Below, piece by piece: positions 52,501 to 64,000 of a stretch of DNA of 64,000 bases. The stretch is from Echinococcus granulosus. Its lineage: Eukaryota > Platyhelminthes > Cestoda > Cyclophyllidea > Taeniidae. The first letter of the stretch is position 1. The number at the start of each line of letters is the position of its first letter. The notes beneath the pieces were generated by a model. That model worked only from the letters and a program-made list of their open reading frames with translations, made no database searches and was not told where the DNA came from. The stretch spans positions 3,118,401 to 3,182,400 of the forward strand of contig NW_020170381.1 in the NCBI RefSeq assembly GCF_000524195.1, given 5' to 3'. The position numbers were made by a program, and so were the translations under genes.

Positions 52501-55500
52501 GCAAGTCCAAATCTGAAAACTAAATCCATCAGCATGGTATCATCGATCATCACCGTCCCAAATTAGTACAAATAAGCCAGAAGCAGTTATGTACCGCTTA
52601 AGCAATTGTTTTGAGTAGTAGGAAGCTATCTGGCAGCTTAGGTCGAAAGCGCTCCAAATATTCATTTGGACTATGTGTACCAGAGCTCACTTTTAATACC
52701 CAGAATTCAAATTGAATGTTTGAATATTAATTGTAAACCGACTTTCGACGAATGAAATTCTACGTGTAACATGGAGCTACGGCGTAAAAAGCGGCGCCGT
52801 TTATGGCAAAATATGCACCTTGAACGATTCAACAATGACCCAAATTTATTAAGCTTACCTGCAACAGTGATGCGTACTTCTACGGAAATATGAAGAGAAG
52901 ACAATAAACCATCCATTGTATTTAGTTCTGGCTAACGAATTGTTCACTTAAGCGTTAGTAAGCTGATCCTTGCGATGGATGAAACAGAGTTACGCAATTC
53001 CTAAATTAACTCCTTGATTTGTGTAACCACACGATTAACATTCGATACGAAAAATAAACATCCCAGTGACATCAAACCTCATTATCTCTTCCATAATAAA
53101 GTCAAATAAAGATTGGTAGATCTTGACTTAAATGTAATTCCAGAATGCCTATAGCAAGTGCCGAATCTGGAAAATGTGCGCAGTCTAAATGTGTGAAACT
53201 GAAATTCGGATTACTAGCCTATGTCAAATACTTTACGGTTTCATACACCATGCCATTCGCCGACCCCATTTCAGCGTGCTGAGGTCAAATACAGGCAGTA
53301 CAGACCGCGTACTCACGTGACGACCGCACGTCACACAACCTACAAGTCGGCACATCCTATTCTCTTCGAAGCCCATTTACCATATAAGTACCCTTAAAAG
53401 ACTGTAGTAGGCTAGATTACATAGTGCAAAGTGACCCTAAAGCCGATGAACGGGCAAATTAAAGGGCTGGTAACACCACCACCCGTTTGTACCATTCTAT
53501 AAAGCACGCGGCCAAAGAAGCCTTCATGATCAAGGCAAAGAAAATGTCAGCCACTCCCACTGGATGATGAACCAGAATAATCTAAAAAATATGTTTACAA
53601 GATTATAAAATGCTCTTAGACCTATTTCGCCATTTAGGAACTAATTCAATAGAACAGTAGACTGCGTCAAAAATATCGCTATATGGCACAATCACGACGG
53701 AACCGGGCTAAATTAAACGAGTGAGAAGAGGTAAGCTCACCTTCAAGACCCTAAATTCGCAAACAAGACAGTGACGCGTATTCGCATACTTGGTGGCGAA
53801 ATCGGGACCACTTTTGTCCGCAATTAGGAGGTGTGCTGTGAAGAGGTGTTCACTGCTTGGAGTGGTCTGATCATCCGACCTAGAGAAGGTGTCGATCAGG
53901 CACAATTCGTTTCCGCTGCCATACTCCTTAAATCGCGGCGCCTTCAGACTCAAACGGTTCACATGGGCCTGAAAACAAACTAATATCTCTAACGAAAGGA
54001 TTGAAAAGATAACCATTTTCGATCCAACCATGGCTTTCCTTACAAAACCCGCTTGAATAAGAATTGGGATGAAGAGGAGCATGACTGCGCCCGTGAGTTC
54101 ACATTAGTAACAGGGCTAATTGACTGGTTGCTACATTATTTGGAAACATAAATTAAGTAATTTTCAGAAGAAAACCTAATTAATATTGCAAATTCATGCC
54201 CCTAAGGTTTCCTTTTTCTCGAGTTAGTGGGTAATGCTTTCGTAACTCCTTGCACTAACTACACATGAAAGCCGAAAGTTGATTAACTTGATTCAATTTA
54301 ACTTCAGTAAGTTCTTTTTTTACTTAAAGTAAATTCGGTGCGGCATAATCGAGAATAATTATTTGGGCAACGATGAACACTTAATACGTATGGCTGGAAT
54401 GAAACAATGACCAGTTATGTAGTGAGAAGAGCACCAGCCCATGAAGAATCTGGTGGTAAAAACTTTCAAGGAAGTATTTTGCAAGGCATTCGTAGAACAT
54501 CACAATGTACTTCACGATAACTTTTTACCGGTTGACAATAACTGTCTAATCCGTGGGCTGAGCTCCAACTGAAATAGGTATAAACAAGAAGTGCAAATTC
54601 TCCTATAAGTCATTAAGCAAAGGCATCTTGGGCATCTGGCAGAATTTTTGGACTATCACAAATGAACCTATTCTTTATATTCATACATTCATTTCCTGAT
54701 CCCACTTGCGTAGAGTGAAGTCTGCACCAATTTCATTGATAACGAACTTCAACATTGGAGCTGGCGGATCAGAAATGTCTCCAGAGGTTGTCTGTTCAAA
54801 CATACAGATTCGAATCTGGAGTAGGGAGGGAAGTAGATATAGTGTAAAGTTAGAAGTGAAGAGGAAATACGAAGCGTGGGAAGACTAACCTCTTCGACGA
54901 GAAATGATGCACAAATCATGACTAGATTCGCCAGAGGCTTGCGTACGGACGACTAAATTAAAAAGGGAGGAAAGTAAAAAAAAACAGAAGCAATATCAAA
55001 TAAAAATTTTAGCTGCTTTCCAAAGGAAAAGTGTCGGGCGGCTAACCTGAACGGCGGAGGAGATGCAAGCTTCGGGAGTTTCGTATGAATCAAAGAAAAC
55101 GTCGGCCTCATCGTCTGCCTGATCAGATTCGGGAGACGGCGGAGCGAGAGCAGTTTCAGCCATTCGCAAGACATGCACAGCTTTCAATTGACCTGGCAGC
55201 AAATCCTCGGTTTTGGTGTCGAAGAATTTTACATCCTGAAAAGGTTGAGCGGAAGTTAGTTTTTGCAGCATAAAAGACCGGACAATGGACCTGAATGATC
55301 CCATGTGGCCAGAAACGGAAAGAAACGGAGAATTGTGCCGAATTACATATTTACCGCGAGCAACAGCGAGTTATCAGCAGTAGATATGCATATTGTCCGT
55401 AAACGACTAGTAAAATGAACTGGACATAGGATTGATAAAATTTTGTGATTTAGGGTTTCTGTCGGCTTTGAGAGGTAGTAAATCCGCATGTGTTAGAGAT

Positions 55501-58500
55501 CCCATGCTTTTTACATCGAATCTGACCACAAATATGTGATATTTTGATAGATGCACTGCTCAACGGTCTGACGTATAAATTTATTTGAATTATACGGGAA
55601 CTAATCTTACCTTGGATAAATCTACTAGAAAGCCTTAAACGTATCAATTTATCGTCTTAATGTAAATAGACGGGATACACCAGGAAAAAGAAACGATAGA
55701 ACTGTCCCCAAGGTGAAGCAGTACACACGTACACACCTTCAGCAGAGCATTGGGGTCGGTAGGGATTCGCTGGGAAGGGTCAGTCTCGGGTAGTGGTACG
55801 TGGGCGATGATGTCACAGAGGGACTCCAACACCTTGTCTGTAAAGTCGATCCCAAGGAGCGGGAGACGACCATCCACTTGAAATCTACGAAAGCACATGA
55901 CCATTCAGGTACTGTAGTCCTGCATTTTGGGCACTTATTATTCATATATTAGTCAAATGAACAAATGAACTGACACACCACAAACACTAGAAAAATAAAT
56001 ATCGAGTAGAATAGTAATAACTGAAAATATATTTAGTCTTTGGGTTTCAAAGAAAACTACAGAATCGTCCAACACAGGGACGCCAAAAGGTCTTGGATGG
56101 CAAGCCATTTATCACATCTTGAATTCAAGCATTAAATAAATGTTCGGTGAGATCCTAACACGACTGCGTGGAAAAGGAATGGCAAAGTATTCACAATATT
56201 CAACCAATGAGGTCCCGGCAGCACCACAAGCAGGAATTACCCCTCAAGAGGCAAGTATTCAGACAGTCATGTTGACCAATTGCAATGAAGGGCTGGACCA
56301 GGCTACTAGGTCAAATACTTACTGCGGAAGGCCGAATTCGAGTGGCGCAGTGCACTGACGCAGCACTAATTTGATACCCAGTGGCTTAAGCACGTGACCT
56401 GGTGTGTCTGCTAGCGAACGCAGTTCTCGCCAGTTCTCGCCTAAAAAGGTAAAAGCCGTTTGTTGGTAAGATCATTGGGCTTCTGTATCCACATAAATAT
56501 CCACAATATACCCCGTAGTAAGTGTTGATGACTCAATAACACCATAAGAGCTAGAAGAAAAATTCTCAATAGCCGGAGATCATCGAACAGCTCCGTGTCT
56601 ATCTTTGCCATTTATCACAAAAGTAATGATCGTACTACTTCAATGCAAATTGAGCATATTCAAACACAGCTGCTTCAATTCACGACATCTGCAAGTAAAC
56701 TAAAACAAATTTTTATGTAGTCAAGAACTTCTGGCAGTAGCCGACTGACCGAAAAGTCGAATAACAATATCAGGAAAGGCATCAAATGTAGCCGAAAATC
56801 CTAAACTTAAAATATTAAAATTGAGGTAGTTCGATGAACGATTAGTCGGAATAAACAAACCCGTTTTACTCTCGATTTGTAATGCCCACGACATCAGAAT
56901 GAGTGGATGTAACGATATGAATAAAGTTTACGACAAAATGCGTAATCCACTTTATTTTAACGTTCACTGGTACTGATCACTTGGATTTACGAAAATCGCT
57001 TTCAAACCAGCTACCGCACCAACATTAACAGGCAATAAAAATTCGATTAAATAGACTGCGGGCATTAGGATAAGTGAGAAGAAAAAAATCAGTCCTTTAC
57101 CTTTTTGAACCAAGATAATTTGAGTGGCGGACAAGGTGACCTCAAACTGGTCGTAGGCCTCAAACAAAAGCTGCTCGTAGTTCGCCTGCAATAGCTGCTT
57201 GTAGCGCTCATCGGATTGCGCTCGGCCGACGAGTGCGGAGGAAGCCCGACTTGCCACACTAACCTGGTCAGAGGTAGTCTCACTCCGGGCCAGATCCTGA
57301 TGGGCCAGCATTGATCGAAGACTCACGCTACCAAAGTCCACCATGATGAGGCGGCACCCTCTTCGAAAGAAGAAAAATTTGCAAGATTTGATTTGAAAGT
57401 TACGGCATAGCCTGAGTCATGGGTAAAATGTGGCACCTGAAAGACGCAAATAACTCCAACAAAGTGCAATGTTAAATAACAACACCGTTGTAATGATAAG
57501 ACAAGATTAGATTAATAATACATTTACAAGTTGAACCCTGATGGATATTCACTCTTTAGTGCTAGGCTTATTTGTTCCACTTAATAAAGGCTTTCAAAAT
57601 CGGTGCACCAAGTAATAATTTCTTAATCAGTACTGTACTATCAGAAAAAACCGATGGAGCAATAGGGTTGCTGATGTTATGGGGCGAATCGATGTCTCCT
57701 AAGCTAACCATTTCTACAAAGCCTTAATAAGATACATTGATTCAATCCTTTTAGTCTCCCAGGTACCAATGCTTGGGGAAAATTTTCAAGCCAAACAAAA
57801 GTTTTATAAAATATGCAACAAACATATGCGAAATGACTACTTTTACTCAGTTATATCATAAAATACTTCAGTCGCTAGAACAGAAATCTGGTGTTTGAAA
57901 AAAAGGCGCCTTCACCCCTTAGTCTACGAACGAAATTTGCGAAAAATTCACGAAGACACACCTCGCCTTCCTATAATTAGATTGCAGACAAAAAGTGCGT
58001 CAAAACAAGTTGTTGCGCATATCTCCTATGAAAAGTAACGATAATGTGCCGGTTATATCCTGGAACCGAAGCTAGAGTGCAGAAAGATTTGACTTCGGTC
58101 ACCTAATTACGCCTAAGGTAGTGTCAGCACGTAAATGCGCGCGAGCACTTCCAAAAAACTATGTAATGTGCAATTTACTCAATAAGCATTAGAAACAAGG
58201 TAATATCAAACGCCTTGCTCAAAAAGTCCCGTACAATGAACAATTAGCATAAAAATTCATAATTAAAAACGCCTGAGACGCCAAATTCCGCAAATATTTG
58301 TGTACGGCATTGTGACTCTTGTGCCCAATGGGTAAATCTGATATTACAAGTGAGAAATAGGGAGTGTCACGCACTCTATGTAGACTCCACGTTCAGGGAG
58401 CAGAAGGCAGCTCGGTTGGATGTCGACTCTTAAATCAAGGCAGGTTCGCCGACTGAGAAGATGGCGCAGTCCCGTCGTGGTCATTGCCTTCATCTCATCC

Positions 58501-61500
58501 AGGGACGGCATTACCGAAGAGGATATTCTGGAATAAATTAAATACAAGTTTAAAAATGGGTACTTTGCCTCATACTCAACTTGTGTCTTGATTGTCACCA
58601 AGATTTACCCAAACGTGACTTCAATCGTAGAAAAGTAAAGTGGAGTATGCGCACAGTACCTTCTTGAAATCAAAAAGTGATTTGAAATGAACCAATTTGC
58701 AGGAGGTCAAATATCATTACGTGGTACAAGGCAAGGAGGCACTTTTCGGTGCATACAATAGGTCTTGAAATTGAATAATTTGAGAGGAATATACATTATC
58801 ATCTAAAAGCCCAATAACAATAATATAAATCCAGAGTCCGGTCTGGAAAATGTTTCACGTCATCTTATAATCAATTAGCCAATAAATAAACTAAAAAGTG
58901 CACCTATTATCTCTAAAAAATGAAACAAACTGTACAACTTGTAATGATTTGAAGTGGTACCCGAATACTAAGCAAAAGATTACACTTTTAAACTATAAGT
59001 TAAGATCATATGTGACTGGCAAAGCAGTTTACGTAACTGTAGTTTTTCAACAATTAAGAGAACTTGAACAGCGCTGTTTTGATAATAGCAAGATCATTTT
59101 ACAATCACTTCCGGACGGAAAAGGCGCAAGAAGCTGGAAATTTAAATATCTAAATTAACAGCATGAGGAAAGGTTTAGTACTCCAGCGCAAATCAATCAG
59201 CACACGGTAAGAAAATAAATGACTTCACTAAATTCAGGTTCATTTGGGAATAAATTGCGAATTCGTACATTCCAAATTTGCTGGAAAAACGATGTCCCAC
59301 TAGAAAGCTTTGCGGATGTTACGATCAAATGATTTACAAGAGAACATAGTACGTCGACTGGATACAGGGTGTGAAAAAAAAACGCACAAGAAACTGGCAC
59401 AACACTTTTGTGGGTAAAATGTTTCGACCTTAATGAGGCATTCTGAGTCTTGGTAATTGAACAGTTGAGAGATGCAAACAAATTGTTCAAAGCAAGGTTT
59501 TTGGACAATAGCGACTCAATGGTAGTTTTACCGATAATAGTAACTAACTTTAGGGTTCAGTATAAATTTTTGCCGTTAAGAAATTTGGTGCAGCCAGGAA
59601 GTCACTACGATGGGAAGTTAAGATCCACAAATTAGTAGAGCAATGAATGCTGTTGGCATCCTCTGGCCACCTTAAAAGAGGGACAACTAATCCACGATGA
59701 GGCAAATAAAGTGCTTCCTCCAAAGTGCATCGCTGCAACTAACACCACGCAACTCATTGATCACTGAAAGGAACTAGCGTCTAAAGCAAATAAGGTACTT
59801 AGGAACACACTCGTCCAGACGAAGACCAGGAGGTAGTTTGAAGAAGTCGACAATCTTATTAACTGTATCTGCATCATAGATAACATCAAGGGGAGCTGCT
59901 GCAATGAAAAGACACCGATCGGCGGTTCGGTCGATGGGATTCTTTGCAAAGTCCACGGATAGGAGAGATTCACCCGTAACTGCGCTTGAGATAAGGATTG
60001 GGGCAGTGTCTGTGGAGGAGTTCCTCGGTCCTACCACCTCAAAACCCGCAAGACGCACGGAGAAACTACAAGGACATAGCAGGACGAATTGACAGCAGTA
60101 GCGACCGAAGAAACCACCTGATAGGTAAAAAAGTCAACTAAAAACACGAATATCAAAAAGCTGCAACACCCCCAAAAGCTTTGAGCATTAAAAGTCATAT
60201 TATGCTCCGAATTTAAGTATTGAACGAGTTTTCATCCTCCTAATACAAAGAGTAGTTTCAAAATAATAAAAAAGAACTCTATTAAAACTGGTATAAAGTT
60301 ACGCGAAATATATTGGGACTAGTTGTTCTGATGTAATGCTAAGCCTCCGATTCGTAAGTATCACAACGATCTGACATTGTTTAATATCTAACTCCATGAA
60401 AAACTACGACTAACTTGTCAAGTTGGAAGCACCACACACACAATGGGCATTATTCAGATCCTTTTGATAATATGTTAATCCAATAGAATCAATGAGAAAA
60501 ATTCCTTTCCATTACTAAAAGTGAACCTCGATACATTCGTGGTACTTGTTAAGTCACTATGTCTACTGTTGCGATGCGTGCATGCGGAACGACCGTGATG
60601 ATAATACCACGATAACATGGTGTTCAGACGTGTCCTCGGCTAAGGCGACCAATCAGACTGTATCGAGGGGGGGAGGTAGCAATGGTCCTAAATAGGTACC
60701 CGCCTTTGAATTTGTCCATTCTCATCTGGATGCAAGCTCTGCTTAGCCTTACGTGGAAGAGACTTCAAACTGACTGCATCTTTGTCGTGCAAATTGGGTC
60801 CTCCTGGTCCAGGCCGACCAAAGCTACAGCACTTATCCACTGAATCTTCCCTGCAGTACAATGTAAAACTTTTTCCCCACTAATGTTGCGCATGCCCGGA
60901 ATCCATTATACCATAAATGTTTGGAGATCAAACTCTGAGGCAGTGTGGCCCAAATCGACTTTAAGTCTGAACCTTAATTCACCTTGTGAGGCATTGAAAT
61001 AGATTGCAAAAAGCACAGCACAAAAAGCAAGGTTCGTGTACTTGCAGCTGAAATCTTTTGCGCCAATTGAGCGTCATTTAACAACAACAAACAATACCAG
61101 TAAAAACTTACTCCATGGCATTATCACCTACACGCTGCTTGAAATCCGATGTGACGGTGTTCAACTGTACCTTCAAAATTCCCGGATTTCTAGAATTGGA
61201 AGCGTACAAAAATATGAAATCGGCTTAGATGTGATGATCGACCGAAATTATTGTGCAAAAAGACCACCCAACGAAAGGAAAAGTAAATCAAACCTACTAG
61301 ATATCCCATGAAATTTGACGCTCACTTTCGCAATGCGAAAGCCAGAGCCACTCCGTATATACAAATTCTTGAGGATGCGAAACGTTCGTCCGGGAGTAAG
61401 GCGTGATTGAACAGTAAATTATTGTATTTACAAGTGATTAGTAACTGGTTTTTCTGATACAATCAACACAAAACATTCAGGATATTTCAGGCGAGTACAT

Positions 61501-61964
61501 CTTGTAAGTATCTTCACAATATACTGTTCAACTCGCGTTGGGTAATCTTTCAGGTTTTATTTTACCGATACGTCATAATAGATTTACTCTCCGTTCACAA
61601 ATGAAAGGCCTTCATAAGGGAAAGGCATATGGATCGGTACATACTTGAGGTCATTGTTTGCGAGCATGATCGCAAGACCACCGAGTGAAAACTTGACTGC
61701 AGTGGAGACATATTCAGGGGGATAGGTGCAGCGACTCATGCCCTCTGAGTAGTTCAGGGCGGCGTACAACTTCTCCTTCTCCTCGGGAGTCATCTCCTGT
61801 TGCACACGCTGTATCACTTGGGGACCGTCGCCTCGGACACAGGTGGCCAAGGTATCTCCAGTCGCCGTCGCTGAAGCTGCAGAGCTAGAACCTCCAAGAA
61901 ACCACGAGAACCAACCACCACCGCCACGTCTGCTGCTTTCCTTAGCAGCTCTGCTCTTCGCGGC
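30830..61964 (-). CDS. VPS13A: VPS13A/C-type bridge-like lipid transfer protein (N-terminus missing)
   Basis: VPS13 proteins form long grooved rods that carry lipids between membranes at contact sites of the ER with mitochondria, endosomes, lysosomes and lipid droplets. About 54 coding exons can be joined; nearly all junctions keep phase, and only the join 43525/43071 needs an unseen small exon. Similarity to human VPS13A/C runs through the whole gene. It is strongest near the C-terminus: [20 protein letters not shown] and [20 protein letters not shown]. The stop is at 30830. The first exon in the window (61645-61964) corresponds to roughly residue 500 or later of VPS13A, so the chorein N-terminus and the start codon lie upstream. 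The closeness of [14 protein letters not shown] to human VPS13A favours A over C, but invertebrates usually have a single A/C gene. Confidence 0.95.
31874..34854 (-). CDS. VPS13A: VPS13 C-terminal conserved segment (ATG2_C-like)
   Basis: The exons are 34785-34854, 34601-34703, 33823-33948, 33610-33740, 33180-33375, 32741-32816, 32437-32600 and 31874-32043. Landmarks are [10 protein letters not shown] (human EYFHISPIKLHLS), [78 protein letters not shown] and [20 protein letters not shown]. This segment binds membranes (lipid droplets, mitochondria) in VPS13A/C. Conservation here is the highest in the gene, and every exon boundary keeps phase. Confidence 0.95.
35094..43071 (-). CDS. VPS13A: VPS13 VAB/SHR-BD adaptor-binding region
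   Basis: The exons are 42834-43071, 42374-42555, 41710-42076, 41249-41329, 41065-41232, 40884-40985, 39705-39797, 37798-37915, 37542-37628, 37177-37386, 36911-37047, 36604-36736, 36338-36457, 35840-35952 and 35094-35482. The VAB domain recruits adaptor proteins that place VPS13 on particular organelles. Landmarks are [20 protein letters not shown] (human HSPYWMVNKTGRMLQYK), [71 protein letters not shown] and [18 protein letters not shown]. The 1.8 kb between 39705 and 37915 is an intron. Confidence 0.9.
35663..35785 (-). CDS. Candidate in-frame cassette exon of VPS13
   Basis: The 123 bases (41 codons) have a good acceptor (CTCCTCGCAG) and a donor (AAAG then GTTGAA). Both boundaries have the same phase as the constitutive junction 35840/35482, so the segment can be skipped or included without breaking the frame. 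It encodes a neutral/basic peptide ([20 protein letters not shown]). Human VPS13A has nothing at this point: constitutive exons join there to match SSDVVW. Confidence 0.35.
43525..47275 (-). CDS. VPS13A: VPS13 exons preceding the VAB region
   Basis: The exons are 47187-47275, 46398-46556, 46171-46292, 45890-46012, 45458-45755, 44978-45054, 44556-44675, 43912-44193 and 43525-43797. Landmarks are [59 protein letters not shown] (human HRTVPMLLAKSRFSGEGKN), [17 protein letters not shown] and [16 protein letters not shown]. The introns after 44978 and 43912 start with GC: only that donor keeps the frame. Confidence 0.9.
48416..56440 (-). CDS. VPS13A: VPS13 middle exons: FFAT-bearing loop and RBG rod
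   Basis: The exons are 56323-56440, 55737-55884, 55047-55235, 54890-54952, 54687-54815, 53741-53968, 52138-52444, 51597-51827, 50967-51140, 50812-50892, 50443-50687, 49333-49480, 48845-49117 and 48416-48595. Landmarks are [47 protein letters not shown] (FFAT-like), [15 protein letters not shown] and [16 protein letters not shown] (human IDLKAPVIVIPQSSIS). The next landmark is [14 protein letters not shown]. Phases agree throughout. Confidence 0.9.
53313..53321 (+). promoter_or_regulatory. M-box/CLEAR-like E-box in a VPS13 intron
   Basis: TCACGTGAC matches nine of the ten bases of the CLEAR consensus GTCACGTGAC bound by MITF/TFE proteins. An eight-base palindrome is expected about once in a window of this size, so this may be chance. 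Confidence 0.25.
55080..55118 (-). other. FFAT-like VAP-binding motif in VPS13
   Basis: The residues [15 protein letters not shown] contain the FFAT core pattern (x-F-F-D-A/S-x-E) after an acidic flank, at the same place as EYFDAED in human VPS13A. FFAT motifs bind VAP proteins in the ER membrane. First core position is Val rather than Glu. Confidence 0.7.
57101..61964 (-). CDS. VPS13A: VPS13 exons 1-5 of the window: N-terminal rod
   Basis: The exons are 61645-61964, 61112-61189, 59811-60066, 58375-58527 and 57101-57360. Landmarks are a basic/Gly-Trp stretch ([12 protein letters not shown]), then [18 protein letters not shown] (human MTPEEKAKLFTAIGYSES). Next come [17 protein letters not shown] (human VEVIYDAKTVNAVVEFF), [20 protein letters not shown] and [20 protein letters not shown]. 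These belong to the beta-rich repeating groove after the chorein domain. All junctions are in phase. Confidence 0.9.
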
Positions 61965-64000
61965 CTGATAAAAAAAATTGGCCACACAACAATGGAGGGT
62001 TACAAACTAAAGGAGGATTTAGATTTCGAGCGAAGTTCCCAAACAACTCCGTGGTTAAGGAAGCAGTCACACTCTTTAAAACATTGACGATTCCATTTAA
62101 GAGTAACGTGTGAATCCTCCAATGAAAAGTGGAGTAGTTTCCACCAATTTGCAAAAAATTTATACACCATCAGTTGATCAATTGAGAAAAAAAAAATCAT
62201 TGAATAATCATATTGCTTTCGATACAAGCACCTCCGCTAAAAAACTAGTAATTTTCTTTTAAAAAGTCGATAAAAGGTTTCTCAGCAAAAACACCTTAAC
62301 AAGGGCCATTTTTAATTATGACTTTGTAGAGGTTGTAAAATATAAAAATACCTCAATACTAGTCTAATCCTAGCGCTGCGCTATACACTTGATCAGATAT
62401 GAAGGGAAATACAAGTTAGACAAATAAGTAGAAATAATTTTTTGACCAGTTAATTGGTAAATGGTAGACAAGACTAGAAACTGATAAAGCTCAAAGATCT
62501 GAGCACTAATTATTTATCCCCCGCCCCATCTTCTCCATTGCTGTTCCCTACGCATTACGAGCGATATCATTATGGACCGAAGGATGAATAAAGGTCATGC
62601 GAAGTCCAACCACGACAGACTACAATCGGGATGTAAGTCATCAAGGTCGTAAGCCTTAGATGCAATCACAACCAGATTAAGTAATCAGCATTGCAATACG
62701 CTGATCAGACTAATCAAAGGCAAAAAAAGGAGTTATGCTGACGACAAAGTTGTTCCCACAATCACAACACAACAAGTTCCCGGGATTAGGAACATGCAAC
62801 AACAGTAAAAGAACCTATCTTACCAAGCGTATATGCAATTTCTTCCTTTTATGTGACTATAATGCGATTTAAAATAATTTCGAATTGATTGTAGATGGTA
62901 ATGAAATCGATGTGTAAGTGAAACACAAATAAGTATAAGGTAAACGAGTACATCTTCGCGGTTTTCACGAGGGATTAAGTAACCCCGGAAAGTAATTTAT
63001 TAGCTAAAGTAATGAAGCAAACCCGATATGAACCCCAATTCCACTCTTGGGGCAAGAAGTCGGGCCATAGCCATCCTTTTTACCACCTTACTTTTATTTT
63101 CCGAGTATCTACTCTTTCGCACACTATTCCCGAGTGCGTAGGTACCAATTATTATCCGAAAAAATATGAGAAGAATGCGTAGGATGAGGTAGTATCTCTC
63201 TCTAGACCTATCCTAAGGTGCAAATCTCAGCCGAGACTTTTGCATGGATGACGACCCCATCTCCGGCTTACCAAACACAAGGCATGGCCTTCTGGAAATA
63301 GTGCTGCCTTACACGTGAATTATTTTTGAATAACCCAACGATATGTTCACATGCTCAGCGTTGGACTGTAAGGGCCATTTCTTATCACTAGTCGACTTAA
63401 GGTGAACAGTGGGTTTTTATTACGCATGTCAGTGAAAGTGCCATTCATTTACCTATAATTTGTACTACTTCCCTGCTGGTGGAGGTGTAAACCAAATATT
63501 TCATCACTCCTGTTAAGCAATGCTAGGAGTTCTCGAAAAGTAATTCATCACATTAGCTAGACCATCTTCCTAGCCTTTATGCATCAAACTACTCAGTTAA
63601 ACCATGAGTGGGCGGTGCAATTTGATACCGCATCTTCTCCAAGCGTTATGCTTGGATTCGCTAATCAGACATGCTCGAATCACAAACACCAGACTTAACC
63701 GATACTTATGGGTGCTTAAAATGACAGAGAATAAAGAGTAATCACAGTGTAGCGAACTATATCGAAAACAACACCAACTTTCCGGTCATTTGATAAGTTT
63801 TCAGTGAAAATAGAGAAAAATGAGGGTCTTTTGAAGTGCGGAAAAAAGTATGTAAATGGGCGCAAAAAATAAGAACAACGAATGAGTTTAACCACAACTT
63901 TGTATTGGAGTGTCATACTGCCTCCACAAACATAAACCGTCTGTTTTGCGGGAGGAGGGTGAATGCAATAATTTGTAGAGCCTGTTAAACGTTTTCATCA
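61965..64000. other. Upstream intron of VPS13, no exon recognised
   Basis: This 2 kb should hold earlier VPS13 exons or a long intron. I found no minus-strand segment resembling the N-terminal chorein domain or the region just before the GGGGW stretch, and no other gene. Confidence 0.5.

Noticed and set aside
60700..60850. Minus-strand segment reading [19 protein letters not shown], considered as a VPS13 exon
   Set aside because: The flanking VPS13 exons (61112 and 60066) join in phase and match human VPS13A with no room for it.

Overview
The window is eukaryotic genomic DNA. It is AT-rich, its genes are broken into many small exons by GT-AG introns, and it has one 100-base run of N (29523-29622). 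Protein similarities are metazoan. The short exons, compact to mid-size introns and a decayed Ty3/gypsy element fit an invertebrate. A parasitic flatworm such as a tapeworm is my best guess, but this is inference, because nothing in the sequence names the species.

Left end (1-3080): mostly anonymous sequence. It holds a relic of a Ty3/gypsy retrotransposon on the minus strand (about 1660-2600): the end of RNase H, the H2C2 zinc finger and the integrase core, broken by frameshifts and stops.

3083-6892, plus strand: a SPATA7-like gene (ciliary/centrosomal protein), recognised from its conserved central block spread over three exons. One of its introns is of the rare GC-AG type. An acidic ORF with a GAT/GAG repeat (7258-7659) follows and may be a further terminal exon.

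10460-27825 (possibly to 29870), minus strand: a bHLH-leucine-zipper transcription factor of the MITF/TFEB/HLH-30 family, spread over at least eight exons with large introns. The exon phases join into one reading frame through the basic region, HLH and zipper. The N- and C-terminal parts are long and Gly/Ser/Pro-rich.

30830-61964, minus strand: most of a VPS13A/C-type bridge lipid-transfer protein gene, with about 54 coding exons. The C-terminus is complete; the N-terminal chorein part lies beyond the window or in unrecognised exons. Almost every exon junction keeps phase. The gene shows the FFAT-like ER-targeting motif, the VAB-type adaptor region, the very conserved C-terminal ATG2_C-like segment and a PH-like tail. 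Two more GC-AG introns occur here, with the same donor context as in the SPATA7-like gene.

Together these are three unrelated but intact-looking housekeeping genes. The MITF/TFEB-like factor and VPS13 both belong to lysosome/membrane biology and sit next to each other on the same strand. I found no tRNA, rRNA, CRISPR or bacterial features. The most notable observations are the set of identical GC splice donors, candidate alternative exons in VPS13 and in the MITF-like gene, an unusual arginine in the MITF-like basic region, and the conserved FFAT motif.
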